A DNA stretch of 64,000 nucleotides from Luzula sylvatica (GCA_946800325.1 OX326957.1:30553054-30617053); one strand, 5' to 3'; counted from the first letter of the stretch, positions 27,401 through 42,999 are shown. Notes: generated from the letters alone by a model not told the origin. Numbers and translations are program-made.

Positions 27401-30400
27401 GTTTATGCTTTGGGGAGTTCAAATAACGTATTTTTAGATCATTTGAATCGTATCTTTTACTACATAACATTTGACCAAAATTTACAAACACTAAGAAAGT
27501 TTGTTTTTCGATTCAAAACAATCTGTTTATGCTTTGGGGAGTTCAAATAGCGTATTTTTAGATCATTTGAATCGTATCTATTACTACATAACATTTCACC
27601 AAAATTTACAAACACTAAGAATGTTTGTTTTTCGATTCAAAACAATCTGTTTATCCTTTGGGGAGTTCAAATAACGTATTTTTAGATCATTTGAATCGTA
27701 TCTTTTCCTACATAACATTTCACCAAAATTTACAAACACTAAGAAAGTTTGTTTTTCGATTCAAAACAATTTGTTTATGCGTTGGGGAGTTCAAATAACG
27801 TATTTTTAGATCATTTGAATCGTATCTTTTACTACATAACTTTTGACCAAAATTTACAAACACTAAGAAAGTTTGTTTTTCGTTTCAAAACAATCTGTTT
27901 ATGCTTTGGGAAGTTCAAATAACGTAATTTTAGACCATTTGAAACGTATCTTTTACTATATAACATTTCACCAAAATTTACAAACACTAAGAAAGTTTGT
28001 TTTTCGATTCTAAACAATTTGTTTATGCTTTGGGGAGTTCAAATAGCATATTTTTAGATCATTTGAATCGTATCTTTTACTACATAACATTTCACCAAAA
28101 TTTACAAACACTAAGAAAGTTTGTTTTTCGATTCAAAACAATCTGTTTATGCTTTGGGGAGTTCAAATAACGTATTTTTAGATCATTTGAATCGTATCTT
28201 TTACTACATAACTTTTCACCAAAATTTACAAACACTAAGAAAGTTTGTTTTTCGATTCAAAACAATCTGTTTATCCTTTGGGGAGTTCAAATAACGTATT
28301 TTTAGATCATTTGAATCGTATCTTTTACTACATAACATTTGACCAAAATTTACAAACACTAAGAAAGTTTGTTTTTCGATTCTAAACAATTTGTTTATGC
28401 TTTGGGGAGTTCAAATAGCGTATTTTTAGATCATTTGAATCGTATCTTTTACTACATAAGATTTCACCAAAATTTACAAACACTAAGAAAGTTTGTTTTT
28501 CGATTCAAAACAACTTGTTTATGCTTTGGGGAGTTCGAATAACGTATTTTTAGATCATTTGAATCGTATCTTTTACTACATAACATTTCACCAAAATTTA
28601 CAAACACTAAGAAAGTTTGTTTTTCGATTCAAAACAATCTGTTTATGCTTTGGGGAGTTCAAATAACGTATTTTTAGATCATTTGAATCGTATCTTTTAC
28701 TACATAACATTTGACCAAAATTTACAAACACTAAGAAAGTTTGTTTTTCGATTCAAAACAATCTGTTTATGCTTTGGGGAGTTCAAATAGCGTATTTTTA
28801 GATCATTTGAATCGTATCTTTTACTACATAACATTTCACCAAAATTTACAAACACTAAGAATGTTTGTTTTTCGATTCAAAACAATCTGTTTATCCTTTG
28901 GGGAGTTCAAATAACGTATTTTTAGATCATTTGAATCGTATCTTTTACTACATAACATTTCACCAAAATTTACAAACACTAAGAAAGTTTGTTTTTCGAT
29001 TTAAAACAATCTGTTTATGCTTTGGGGAGTTCAAATAACGTATTTTTAGATCATTTGAATCGTATCTTTTACTACATAACTTTTCACCAAAATTTACAAA
29101 CACTAAAAAAGTTTGTTTTTCGTTTCAAAACAATCTGTTTATGCTTTGGGAAGTTCAAATAACGTAATTTTAGACCATTTGAATCGTATCTTTTACTATA
29201 TAACATTTCACCAAAATTTACAAACACTAAGAAAGTTTGTTTTTCGATTCAAAACAATCTGTTTATCCTTTGGGGAGTTCAAATAACGTATTTTTAGATC
29301 ATTTGAATCGTATCTTTTACTACATAACATTTCACCAAAATTTATGAACACTAAGAAAGTTTGTCTTTCGATTCAAAACAATTTGTTTATGCTTTGGGGA
29401 GTTCTAAGAACATATTTTTAGATCATTTGAATCGTATCTTTTACTACATAACATTTCACCAAAATTTACAAACACTAAGAAAGTTGGTTTTTCGATTCAA
29501 AACAATTTGTTTATGCTTTGGTGAGTTCAAATAACGTAATTTTAGACCATTTGAATCGTATCTTTTACTACATAACATTTCACCAAAATTTACAAACACT
29601 AAGAAAGTTTGTTTTTCGATTTAAAACAACTTGTTTATACTTTGGGGAGTTCAAATAACGTATTTTTAGATCATTTGAATCGTATCTTTTACTACATAAC
29701 ATTTCACCAAAATTTGCAAACACTAAGAAAGTTTGTTTTTCGATTCAAAACAATCTGTTTATGCTTTGGGGAGTTCAAAGAACGTATTTTTAGATCATTT
29801 GAATCGTATCTTTTACTACATAACATTTGACCAAAATTTACAAACACTAAGAAAGTTTGTTTTTCGATTCAAAACAATCTGTTTATGCTTTGGGGAGTAC
29901 AAATAGCGTATTTTTAGATCATTTGAATCGTATCTTTTACTACATAACATTTCACCAAAATTTACAAACACTAAGAAAGTTTGTTTTTCGATTCAAAACA
30001 ATCTGTTTATGCTTTGGGGAGTTCAAAGAACGTATTTTTAGATCATTTGAATCGTATCTTTTACTACATAACATTTGACCAAAATTTACAAACACTAAGA
30101 AAGTTTATTTTTCGATTCTAAACAATTTGTTTATGCTTTGGGGAGTTCAAATAGCATATTTTTAGATCATTTGAATCGTATCTTTTACTACATAACATTT
30201 CACCAAAATTTACAAACACTAAGAAAGTTTGTTTTTCGATTCAAAACAATCTGTTTATCCTTTGGGGAGTTCAAATAACGTATTTTTAGATCATTTGAAT
30301 CGTATCTTTTACTACATAACATTTTACCAAAATTTACGAACACTAAGAAAGTTTGTTTTTCGATTCAAAACAATTTGTTTATGCTTTGGGGAGTTCTAAG

Positions 30401-33400
30401 AACATATTTTTAGATCATTTGAATCGTATCTTTTACTACATAACATTTCACCAAAATTTACAAACACTAAGAATGTTTGTTTTTCGATTCAAAACAATCT
30501 GTTTATGCTTTGGGGAGTTCAAATAACGTATTTTTAGATCATTTGAATCGTATCTTTTACTACATAACATTTGACCAAAATTTACAAACACTAAGAAAGT
30601 TTGTTTTTCGATTCAAAACAATCTGTTTATGCTTTGGGGAGTACAAATAGCGTATTTTTAGATCATTTGAATCGTATCTTTTACTACATAACATTTCACC
30701 AAAATTTACAAACACTAAGAAAATTTGTTTTTCGATTCAAAACAATCTGTTTATGCTTTGGGGAGTTCAAATAACGTATTTTTAGATCATTTGAATCGTA
30801 TCTTTTACTACATAACATTTGACCAAAATTTACAAACACTAAGAAAGTTTGTTTTTCGATTCAAAACAATCTGTTTATGCTTTGGGGAGTACAAATAGCG
30901 TATTTTTAGATAATTTGAATCGTATCTTTTACTACATAACATTTGACCAAAAGTTACAAACACTAAGAATGTTTGTTTTTCGATTCAAAACAATCTGTTT
31001 ATCCTTTGGGGAGTTCAAATAACGTATTTTTAGATCATTTGAATCGTATCTTTTACTACATAACATTTCACCAAAATTTACAAACACTAAGAAAGTTTGT
31101 TTTTCGATTCAAAACAATCTGTTTATGCTTTGGGGAGTTCAAATAACGTATTTTTAGATCATTTGAATCGTATCTTTTACTACATAACTGTTCACCAAAA
31201 TTTACAAACACTAAGAAAGTTTGTTTTTCGTTTCAAAACAATCTGTTTATGCTTTGGGGAGTTCAAATAACGTATTTTTAGATCATTTGAATCGTATCTT
31301 TTACTACATAACTTGTCACCAAAATTTACAAACGCTAAGAAAGTTTGTTTTTCGATTCAAAACAATCTGTTTATGCTTTGGGGAGTTCAAATAACGTATT
31401 TTTAGATCATTTGAATCGTATCTTTTACAACATAACATTTGACCAAATTTTACAAACACTAAGAAAGTTTGTTTTTCGATTCAAAACAATCTGTTTATGC
31501 TTTGGGGAGTTCAAATAGCGTATTTTTAGATCATTTGAATCGTATCTTTTACTACATAACATTTCACCAAAATTTACAAACACTAAGAAAGTTTGTTTTT
31601 CTATTCAAAACAATCTGTTTACCCTTTGGGGAGTTCAAATAACGTATTTTTAGATCATTTGAATCATATCTTTTACTACATAACATTTGACCAAAATTTA
31701 CAAACACTAAGAAAGTTTGTTTTTCGATTCTAAACAATTTGTTTAGGCTTTGGGGAGTTCAAATAGCATATTTTTAGATCATTTGAATCGTATCTTTTAC
31801 TACATAACAATTCACCAAAATTTACAAACACTAAGAAAGTTTGTTTTTCGATTCAAAACAATCTGTTTATCCTTTGGGGAGTTCAAATAACGTATTTTTA
31901 GATCATTTGAATCGTATCTTTTACTACATAACATTTCACCAAAATTTACGAACAATAAGAAAGTTGGTTTTTCGATTCAAAACAATATGTTTATGCTTTG
32001 GGGAGTTCAAATAACGTATTTTTAGATCATTTGAATCGTATCTTTTACTACATAACATTTGACCAAAATTTACAAACACTAAGAAAGTTGGTTTTTCGAT
32101 TCAAAACAATCTGTTTATGCTTTGGGGAGTTCAAATAACGTAATTTTAGACCATTTGAATCGTATCTTTTACTACATAACATTTCACCAAAATTTACAAA
32201 CACTAAGAAAGTTTGTTTTTCGATTCAAAACAACTTGTTTATGCATTGGGGAGTTCAAATAACGTATTTTTAGATCATTTGAATCGTATCTTTTACTACA
32301 TAACATTTCACCAAAATTTACAAACACTAAGAAAGTTTGTTTTTCGATTCAAAACAATCTGTTTATGCTTTGGGGAGTTCAAATAACGTATTTTTAGATC
32401 ATTTGAATCGTATCTTTTACTACATAACATTTGACCAAAATTTACAAACACTAAGAAAGTTTGTTTTTCGATTCAAAACAATCTGTTTATGCTTTGGGGA
32501 GTTCAAATAGCGTATTTTTAGATCATTTGAATCGTATCTTTTACTACATAACATTTCACCAAAATTTACAAACACTAAGAAAGTTAGTTTTTCGATTCAA
32601 AACAATCTGTTTATCCTTTGGGGAGTTCAAATAACGTATTTTTAGATCATTTGAATCGTATCTTTTACTACATAACATTTGACCAAAATTTACAAACACT
32701 AAGAAAGTTTGTTTTTCGATTCTAAACAATTTGTTTTTGCTTTGGGGAGTTCAAATAGCGTATTTTTAGATCATTTGAATCGTATCTTTTACTATATAAC
32801 ATTTCACCAAAATTTACAAACACTAAGAAAGTTTGTTTTTCGATTCAAAACAACTTGTTTATGCTTTGGGGAGTTCTAAGAACATATTTTTAGATCATTT
32901 GAATCGTATCTTTTACTACATAACATTTCACCAAAATTTACAAACACTAAGAAAGTTGGTTTTTCCATTCAAAACAATTTGTTTATGCTTTGGTGAGTTC
33001 AAATAACGTAATTTTAGACCATTTGAATCGTATCTTTTACTACATAACATTTCACCAAAATTTACAAACACTAAGAAAGTTTGTTTTTCGATTTAAAACA
33101 ACTTGTTTATGCTTTGGGGAGTTCAAATAACGTATTTTTAGATCATTTGAATCGTATCTTTTACTACATAACATTTCACCAAAATTTGCAAACACTAAGA
33201 AAGTTTGTTTTTCGATTCAAAACAATCTGTTTATGCTTTGGGGAGTTCAAAGAACGTATTTTTAGATCATTTGAATCGTATCTTTTACTACATAACATTT
33301 GACCAAAATTTACAAACACTAAGAAAGTTTGTTTTTCGATTCAAAACAATCTGTTTATGCTTTGGGGAGTACAAATAGCGTATTTTTAGATCATTTGAAT

Positions 33401-35200
33401 CGTATCTTTTACTACATAACATTTCACCAAAATTTACAAACACTAAGAAAGTTTGTTTTTCGATTCAAAACAATCTGTTTATGCTTTGGGGAGTTCAAAG
33501 AACGTATTTTTAGATCATTTGAATCGTATCTTTTACTACATAACATTTGACCAAAATTTACAAACACTAAGAAAGTTTATTTTTCGATTCTAAACAATTT
33601 GTTTATGCTTTGGGGAGTTCAAATAGCATATTTTTAGATCATTTGAATCGTATCTTTTACTACATAACATTTCACCAAAATTTACAAACACTAAGAAAGT
33701 TTGTTTTTCGGTTCAAAACAATCTGTTTATCCTTTGGGGAGTTCAAATAACGTATTTTTAGATCATTTGAATCGTATCTTTTACTACATAACATTTCACC
33801 AAAATTTACGAACACTAAGAAAGTTTGTTTTTCGATTCAAAACAATTTGTTTATGCTTTGGGGAGTTCTAAGAACATATTTTTAGATCATTTGAATCGTA
33901 TCTTTTACTACATAACATTTCACCAAAATTTACAAACACTAAGAAATTTTGTTTTTCGATTCAAAACAATCTGTTTATGCTTTGGGGAGTTCAAATAACG
34001 TATTTTTAGATCATTTTAATCGTATCTTTTACTACATAACATTTGACCAAAATTTACAAACACTAAGAAATTTTGTTTTTCGATTCAAATCAATCTGTTT
34101 ATGCTTTGGGGAGTACAAATAGCGTATTTTTAGATCATTTGAATCGTATCTTTTACTACATAACATTTCACCAAAATTTACGAACAATAAGAAAGTTGGT
34201 TTTTCGATTCAAAACAATATGTTTATGCTTTGGGGAGTTCAAATAATGTATTTTTAGATCATTTGAATCGTATCTTTTACTACATAACATTTGACCAAAA
34301 TTTACAAACACTAAGAAAGTTGGTTTTTCGATTCAAAACAATCTGTTTATGCTTTGGGGAGTTCAAATAACGTAATTTTAGACCATTTGAATCGTATCTT
34401 TTACTACATAACATTTCACCAAAATTTACAAACACTAAGAAAGTTTGTTTTTCGATTCAAAACAACTTGTTTATGCATTGGGGAGTTCAAATAACGTATT
34501 TTTAGATCATTTGAATCGTATCTTTTACTACATAACATTTCACCAAAATTTACAAACACTAAGAAAGTTTGTTTTTCGATTCAAAACAATCTGTTTATGC
34601 TTTGGGGAGTTCAAATAACGTATTTTTAGATCATTTGAATCGTATCTTTTACTACATAACATTTGACCAAAATTTACAAACACTAAGAAAGTTTGTTTTT
34701 CGATTCAAAACAATCTGTTTATGCTTTGGGGAGTACAAATAGCGTATTTTTAGATCATTTGAATCGTATCTTTTACTACATAACATTTCACCAAAATTTA
34801 CAAACACTAAGAATGTTTGTTTTTCGATTCAAAACAATCTGTTTATCCTTTGGGGAGTTCAAATAACGTATTTTTAGATCATTTGAATCGTATCTTTTAC
34901 TACATAACATTTGACCAAAATTTACAAACACTAAGAAAGTTTGTTTTTCGATTCAAAACAATCTGTTTATGCTTTGGGGAGTTCAAATAACGTATTTTTA
35001 GATCATTTGAATCGTATCTTTTACTACATAACTGTTCACCAAAATTTACAAACACTAAGAAAGTTTGTTTTTCGTTTCAAAACAATCTGTTTATGCTTTG
35101 GGGAGTTCAAATAACGTATTTTTAGATCATTTGAATCGTATCTTTTACTACATAACATTTCACCAAAATTTACAAACACTAAGAAAGTTTGTTTTTCGAT
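27400..35200 (+). repeat. Long higher-order repeat C, copy 2 (about 63 monomers)
   Basis: Aligns with copy 1 at exactly 7,440 bp from about 29,580 to 34,170, with about five differences seen in about 4.6 kb. Relative to copies 1 and 3 it lacks one monomer near 29,240 (the GATTCTAAAC monomer between the TATATAAC and TTATCC monomers). It gains three monomers net near 34,170-34,730, where a run carrying CGAACAATAAG, CAATATG and TTATGCATTGG resembles its own 31,945-32,450 segment. Private changes include AGATAATTTG near 30910. Confidence 0.85.
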
Positions 35201-38200
35201 TCAAAACAATCTGTTTATGCTTTGGGGAGTTCAAATAACGTATTTTTAGATCATTTGAATCGTATCTTTTACTACATAACATTTGACCAAAATTTACAAA
35301 CACTAAGAAAGTTTGTTTTTCGATTCAAAACAATCTGTTTATGCTTTGGGGAGTTCAAATAGCGTATTTTTAGATCATTTGAATCGTATCTATTACTACA
35401 TAACATTTCACCAAAATTTACAAACACTAAGAATGTTTGTTTTTCGATTCAAAACAATCTGTTTATCCTTTGGGGAGTTCAAATAACGTATTTTTAGATC
35501 ATTTGAATCGTATCTTTTCCTACATAACATTTCACCAAAATTTACAAACACTAAGAAAGTTTGTTTTTCGATTCAAAACAATCTGTTTATGCGTTGGGGA
35601 GTTCAAATAACGTATTTTTAGATCATTTGAATCGTATCTTTTACTACATAACTTTTCACCAAAATTTACAAACACTAAGAAAGTTTGTTTTTCGTTTCAA
35701 AACAATCTGTTTATGCTTTGGGAAGTTCAAATAACGTAATTTTAGACCATTTGAAACGTATCTTTTACTATATAACATTTCACCAAAATTTACAAACACT
35801 AAGAAAGTTTGTTTTTCGATTCTAAACAATTTGTTTATGCTTTGGGGAGTTCAAATAGCATATTTTTAGATCATTTGAATCGTATCTTTTACTACATAAC
35901 ATTTCACCAAAATTTACAAACACTAAGAAAGTTTGTTTTTCGATTCAAAACAATCTGTTTATGCTTTGGGGAGTTCAAATAACGTATTTTTAGATCATTT
36001 GAATCGTATCTTTTACTACATAACTTTTCACCAAAATTTACAAACACTAAGAAAGTTTGTTTTTCGATTCAAAACAATCTGTTTATCCTTTGGGGAGTTC
36101 AAATAACGTATTTTTAGATCATTTGAATCGTATCTTTTACTACATAACATTTGACCAAAATTTACAAACACTAAGAAAGTTTGTTTTTCGATTCTAAACA
36201 ATTTGTTTATGCTTTGGGGAGTTCAAATAGCGTATTTTTAGATCATTTGAATCGTATCTTTTACTACATAAGATTTCACCAAAATTTACAAACACTAAGA
36301 AAGTTTGTTTTTCGATTCAAAACAACTTGTTTATGCTTTGGGGAGTTCGAATAACGTATTTTTAGATCATTTGAATCGTATCTTTTACTACATAACATTT
36401 CACCAAAATTTACAAACACTAAGAAAGTTTGTTTTTCGATTCAAAACAATCTGTTTATGCTTTGGGGAGTTCAAATAACGTATTTTTAGATCATTTGAAT
36501 CGTATCTTTTACTACATAACATTTGACCAAAATTTACAAACACTAAGAAAGTTTGTTTTTCGATTCAAAACAATCTGTTTATGCTTTGGGGAGTTCAAAT
36601 AGCGTATTTTTAGATCATTTGAATCGTATCTTTTAACCCATAACATTTCACCAAAATTTACAAACACTAAGAATGTTTGTTTTTCGATTCAAAACAATCT
36701 GTTTATCCTTTGGGGAGTTCAAATAACGTATTTTTAGATCATTTGAATCGTATCTTTTACTACATAACATTTCACCAAAATTTACAAACACTAAGAAAGT
36801 TTGTTTTTCGATTTAAAACAATCTGTTTATGCTTTGGGGAGTTCAAATAACGTATTTTTAGATCATTTGAATCGTATCTTTTACTACATAACTTTTCACC
36901 AAAATTTACAAACACTAAGAAAGTTTGTTTTTCGTTTCAAAACAATCTGTTTATGCTTTGGGAAGTTCAAATAACGTAATTTTAGACCATTTGAATCGTA
37001 TCTTTTACTATATAACATTTCACCAAAATTTACAAACACTAAGAAAGTTTGTTTTTCGATTCTAAACAATTTGTTTATGCTTTGGGGAGTTCAAATAGCA
37101 TATTTTTAGATCATTTGAATCGTATCTTTTACTACATAACATTTCACCAAAATTTACAAACACTAAGAAAGTTTGTTTTTCGATTCAAAACAATCTGTTT
37201 ATCCTTTGGGGAGTTCAAATAACGTATTTTTAGATCATTTGAATCGTATCTTTTACTACATAACATTTCACCAAAATTTATGAACACTAAGAAAGTTTGT
37301 CTTTCGATTCAAAACAATTTGTTTATGCTTTGGGGAGTTCTAAGAACATATTTTTAGATCATTTGAATCGTATCTTTTACTACATAACATTTCACCAAAA
37401 TTTACAAACACTAAGAAAGTTGGTTTTTCGATTCAAAACAATTTGTTTATGCTTTGGTGAGTTCAAATAACGTAATTTTAGACCATTTGAATCGTATCTT
37501 TTACTACATAACATTTCACCAAAATTTACAAACACTAAGAAAGTTTGTTTTTCGATTTAAAACAACTTGTTTATACTTTGGGGAGTTCAAATAACGTATT
37601 TTTAGATCATTTGAATCGTATCTTTTACTACATAACATTTCACCAAAATTTGCAAACACTAAGAAAGTTTGTTTTTCGATTCAAAACAATCTGTTTATGC
37701 TTTGGGGAGTTCAAAGAACGTATTTTTAGATCATTTGAATCGTATCTTTTACTACATAACATTTGACCAAAATTTACAAACACTAAGAAAGTTTGTTTTT
37801 CGATTCAAAACAATCTGTTTATGCTTTGGGGAGTACAAATAGCGTATTTTTAGATCATTTGAATCGTATCTTTTACTACATAACATTTCACCAAAATTTA
37901 CAAACACTAAGAAAGTTTGTTTTTCGATTCAAAACAATCTGTTTATGCTTTGGGGAGTTCAAAGAACGTATTTTTAGATCATTTGAATCGTATCTTTTAC
38001 TACATAACATTTGACCAAAATTTACAAACACTAAGAAAGTTTATTTTTCGATTCTAAACAATTTGTTTATGCTTTGGGGAGTTCAAATAGCATATTTTTA
38101 GATCATTTGAATCGTATCTTTTACTACATAACATTTCACCAAAATTTACAAACACTAAGAAAGTTTGTTTTTCGATTCAAAACAATCTGTTTATCCTTTG

Positions 38201-41200
38201 GGGAGTTCAAATAACGTATTTTTAGATCATTTGAATCGTATCTTTTACTACATAACATTTTACCAAAATTTACGAACACTAAGAAAGTTTGTTTTTCGAT
38301 TCAAAACAATTTGTTTATGCTTTGGGGAGTTCTAAGAACATATTTTTAGATCATTTGAATCGTATCTTTTACTACATAACATTTCACCAAAATTTACAAA
38401 CACTAAGAATGTTTGTTTTTCGATTCAAAACAATCTGTTTATGCTTTGGGGAGTTCAAATAACGTATTTTTAGATCATTTGAATCGTATCTTTTACTACA
38501 TAACATTTGACCAAAATTTACAAACACTAAGAAAGTTTGTTTTTCGATTCAAAACAATCTGTTTATGCTTTGGGGAGTACAAATAGCGTATTTTTAGATC
38601 ATTTGAATCGTATCTTTTACTACATAACATTTCACCAAAATTTACAAACACTAAGAAAATTTGTTTTTCGATTCAAAACAATCTGTTTATGCTTTGGGGA
38701 GTTCAAATAACGTATTTTTAGATCATTTGAATCGTATCTTTTACTACATAACATTTGACCAAAATTTACAAACACTAAGAAAGTTTGTTTTTCGATTCAA
38801 AACAATCTGTTTATGCTTTGGGGAGTACAAATAGCGTATTTTTAGATCATTTGAATCGTATCTTTTACTACATAACATTTGACCAAAAGTTACAAACACT
38901 AAGAATGTTTGTTTTTCGATTCAAAACAATCTGTTTATCCTTTGGGGAGTTCAAATAACGTATTTTTAGATCATTTGAATCGTATCTTTTACTACATAAC
39001 ATTTCACCAAAATTTACAAACACTAAGAAAGTTTGTTTTTCGATTCAAAACAATCTGTTTATGCTTTGGGGAGTTCAAATAACGTATTTTTAGATCATTT
39101 GAATCGTATCTTTTACTACATAACTGTTCACCAAAATTTACAAACACTAAGAAAGTTTGTTTTTCGTTTCAAAACAATCTGTTTATGCTTTGGGGAGTTC
39201 AAATAACGTATTTTTAGATCATTTGAATCGTATCTTTTACTACATAACTTGTCACCAAAATTTACAAACGCTAAGAAAGTTTGTTTTTCGATTCAAAACA
39301 ATCTGTTTATGCTTTGGGGAGTTCAAATAACGTATTTTTAGATCATTTGAATCGTATCTTTTACAACATAACATTTGACCAAATTTTACAAACACTAAGA
39401 AAGTTTGTTTTTCGATTCAAAACAATCTGTTTATGCTTTGGGGAGTTCAAATAGCGTATTTTTAGATCATTTGAATCGTATCTTTTACTACATAACATTT
39501 CACCAAAATTTACAAACACTAAGAAAGTTTGTTTTTCTATTCAAAACAATCTGTTTACCCTTTGGGGAGTTCAAATAACGTATTTTTAGATCATTTGAAT
39601 CATATCTTTTACTACATAACATTTGACCAAAATTTACAAACACTAAGAAAGTTTGTTTTTCGATTCTAAACAATTTGTTTAGGCTTTGGGGAGTTCAAAT
39701 AGCATATTTTTAGATCATTTGAATCGTATCTTTTACTACATAACAATTCACCAAAATTTACAAACACTAAGAAAGTTTGTTTTTCGATTCAAAACAATCT
39801 GTTTATCCTTTGGGGAGTTCAAATAACGTATTTTTAGATCATTTGAATCGTATCTTTTACTACATAACATTTCACCAAAATTTACGAACAATAAGAAAGT
39901 TGGTTTTTCGATTCAAAACAATATGTTTATGCTTTGGGGAGTTCAAATAACGTATTTTTAGATCATTTGAATCGTATCTTTTACTACATAACATTTGACC
40001 AAAATTTACAAACACTAAGAAAGTTGGTTTTTCGATTCAAAACAATCTGTTTATGCTTTGGGGAGTTCAAATAACGTAATTTTAGACCATTTGAATCGTA
40101 TCTTTTACTACATAACATTTCACCAAAATTTACAAACACTAAGAAAGTTTGTTTTTCGATTCAAAACAACTTGTTTATGCATTGGGGAGTTCAAATAACG
40201 TATTTTTAGATCATTTGAATCGTATCTTTTACTACATAACATTTCACCAAAATTTACAAACACTAAGAAAGTTTGTTTTTCGATTCAAAACAATCTGTTT
40301 ATGCTTTGGGGAGTTCAAATAACGTATTTTTAGATCATTTGAATCGTATCTTTTACTACATAACATTTGACCAAAATTTACAAACACTAAGAAAGTTTGT
40401 TTTTCGATTCAAAACAATCTGTTTATGCTTTGGGGAGTTCAAATAGCGTATTTTTAGATCATTTGAATCGTATCTTTTACTACATAACATTTCACCAAAA
40501 TTTACAAACACTAAGAAAGTTAGTTTTTCGATTCAAAACAATCTGTTTATCCTTTGGGGAGTTCAAATAACGTATTTTTAGATCATTTGAATCGTATCTT
40601 TTACTACATAACATTTGACCAAAATTTACAAACACTAAGAAAGTTTGTTTTTCGATTCTAAACAATTTGTTTTTGCTTTGGGGAGTTCAAATAGCGTATT
40701 TTTAGATCATTTGAATCGTATCTTTTACTATATAACATTTCACCAAAATTTACAAACACTAAGAAAGTTTGTTTTTCGATTCAAAACAACTTGTTTATGC
40801 TTTGGGGAGTTCTAAGAACATATTTTTAGATCATTTGAATCGTATCTTTTACTACATAACATTTCACCAAAATTTACAAACACTAAGAAAGTTGGTTTTT
40901 CCATTCAAAACAATTTGTTTATGCTTTGGTGAGTTCAAATAACGTAATTTTAGACCATTTGAATCGTATCTTTTACTACATAACATTTCACCAAAATTTA
41001 CAAACACTAAGAAAGTTTGTTTTTCGATTTAAAACAACTTGTTTATGCTTTGGGGAGTTCAAATAACGTATTTTTAGATCATTTGAATCGTATCTTTTAC
41101 TACATAACATTTCACCAAAATTTGCAAACACTAAGAAAGTTTGTTTTTCGATTCAAAACAATCTGTTTATGCTTTGGGGAGTTCAAAGAACGTATTTTTA

Positions 41201-42500
41201 GATCATTTGAATCGTATCTTTTACTACATAACATTTGACCAAAATTTACAAACACTAAGAAAGTTTGTTTTGCGATTCAAAACAATCTGTTTATGCTTTG
41301 GGGAGTACAAATAGCGTATTTTTAGATCATTTGAATCGTATCTTTTACTACATAACATTTCACCAAAATTTACAAACACTAAGAAAGTTTGTTTTTCGAT
41401 TCAAAACAATATGTTTATGCTTTGGGGAGTTCAAAGAACGTATTTTTAGATCATTTGAATCGTATCTTTTACTACATAACATTTGACCAAAATTTACAAA
41501 CACTAAGAAAGTTTATTTTTCGATTCTAAACAATTTGTTTATGCTTTGGGGAGTTCAAATAGCATATTTTTAGATCATTTGAATCGTATCTTTTACTACA
41601 TAACATTTCACCAAAATTTACAAACACTAAGAAAGTTTGTTTTTCGGTTCAAAACAATCTGTTTATCCTTTGGGGAGTTCAAATAACGTATTTTTAGATC
41701 ATTTGAATCGTATCTTTTACTACATAACATTTCACCAAAATTTACGAACACTAAGAAAGTTTGTTTTTCGATTCAAAACAATTTGTTTATGCTTTGGGGA
41801 GTTCTAAGAACATATTTTTAGATCATTTGAATCGTATCTTTTACTACATAACATTTCACCAAAATTTACAAACACTAAGAAATTTTGTTTTTCGATTCAA
41901 AACAATCTGTTTATGCTTTGGGGAGTTCAAATAACGTATTTTTAGATCATTTTAATCGTATCTTTTACTACATAACATTTGACCAAAATTTACAAACACT
42001 AAGAAAGTTTGTTTTTCGATTCAAATCAATCTGTTTATGCTTTGGGGAGTACAAATAGCGTATTTTTAGATCATTTGAATCGTATCTTTTACTACATAAC
42101 ATTTCACCAAAATTTACAAACACAAAGAAAGTTTGTTTTTCGATTCAAAACAATCTGTTTATGCTTTGGGGAGTTCAAATAACGTATTTTTAGATCATTT
42201 GAATCGTATCTTTTACTACATAACATTTGACCAAAATTTACAAACACTAAGAAAGTTTGTTTTTCGATTCAAAACAATCTGTTTATGCTTTGGGGAGTAC
42301 AAATAGCGTATTTTTAGATCATTTGAATCGTATCTTTTACTACATAACATTTCACCAAAATTTACAAACACTAAGAATGTTTGTTTTTCGATTCAAAACA
42401 ATCTGTTTATCCTTTGGGGAGTTCAAATAACGTATTTTTAGATCATTTGAATCGTATCTTTTACTACATAACATTTCACCAAAATTTACAAACACTAAGA
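35200..42500 (+). repeat. Long higher-order repeat C, copy 3 (about 60 monomers)
   Basis: Rare-variant landmarks match copy 1 at 15,376 bp (124 monomers): AAGAAAATTTG near 38655 and TATCTATTAC at 35387. It retains the monomer missing from copy 2, and also the AAACACAAAG variant (near 42,117; copy 1 near 26,745) that copy 2 lacks. Private changes include TTTTAACCCATAAC near 36,633 and TTTTGCGATTC near 41,268. The right edge is approximate. Confidence 0.8.
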
Positions 42501-42999
42501 AAGTTTGTTTTTCGATTCAAAACAATCTGTTTATGCTTTGGGGAGTTCAAATAACGTATTTTTAGATCATTTGAATCGTATCTTTTACTACATAACTGTT
42601 CACCAAAATTTACAAACACTAAGAAAGTTTGTTTTTCGTTTCAAAACAATCTGTTTATGCTTTGGGGAGTTCAAATAACGTATTTTTAGATCATTTGAAT
42701 CGTATCTTTTACTACATAACTTTTCACCAAAATTTACAAACCCTAAGAAAGTTTGTTTTTCGATTCAAAACAATCTGTTTATGCTTTGGGGAGTTCAAAT
42801 AACGTATTTTTAGATCATTTGAATCGTATCTTTTACTACATAACATTTGACCAAAATTTACAAACACTAAGAAAATTTGTTTTTCGATTCAAAACAATCT
42901 GTTTATGCTTTGGGGAGTTCAAATAGCGTATTTTTAGATCATTTGAATCGTATCTTTTACTACATAACATTTCACCAAAATTTACAAACACTAAGAAAG

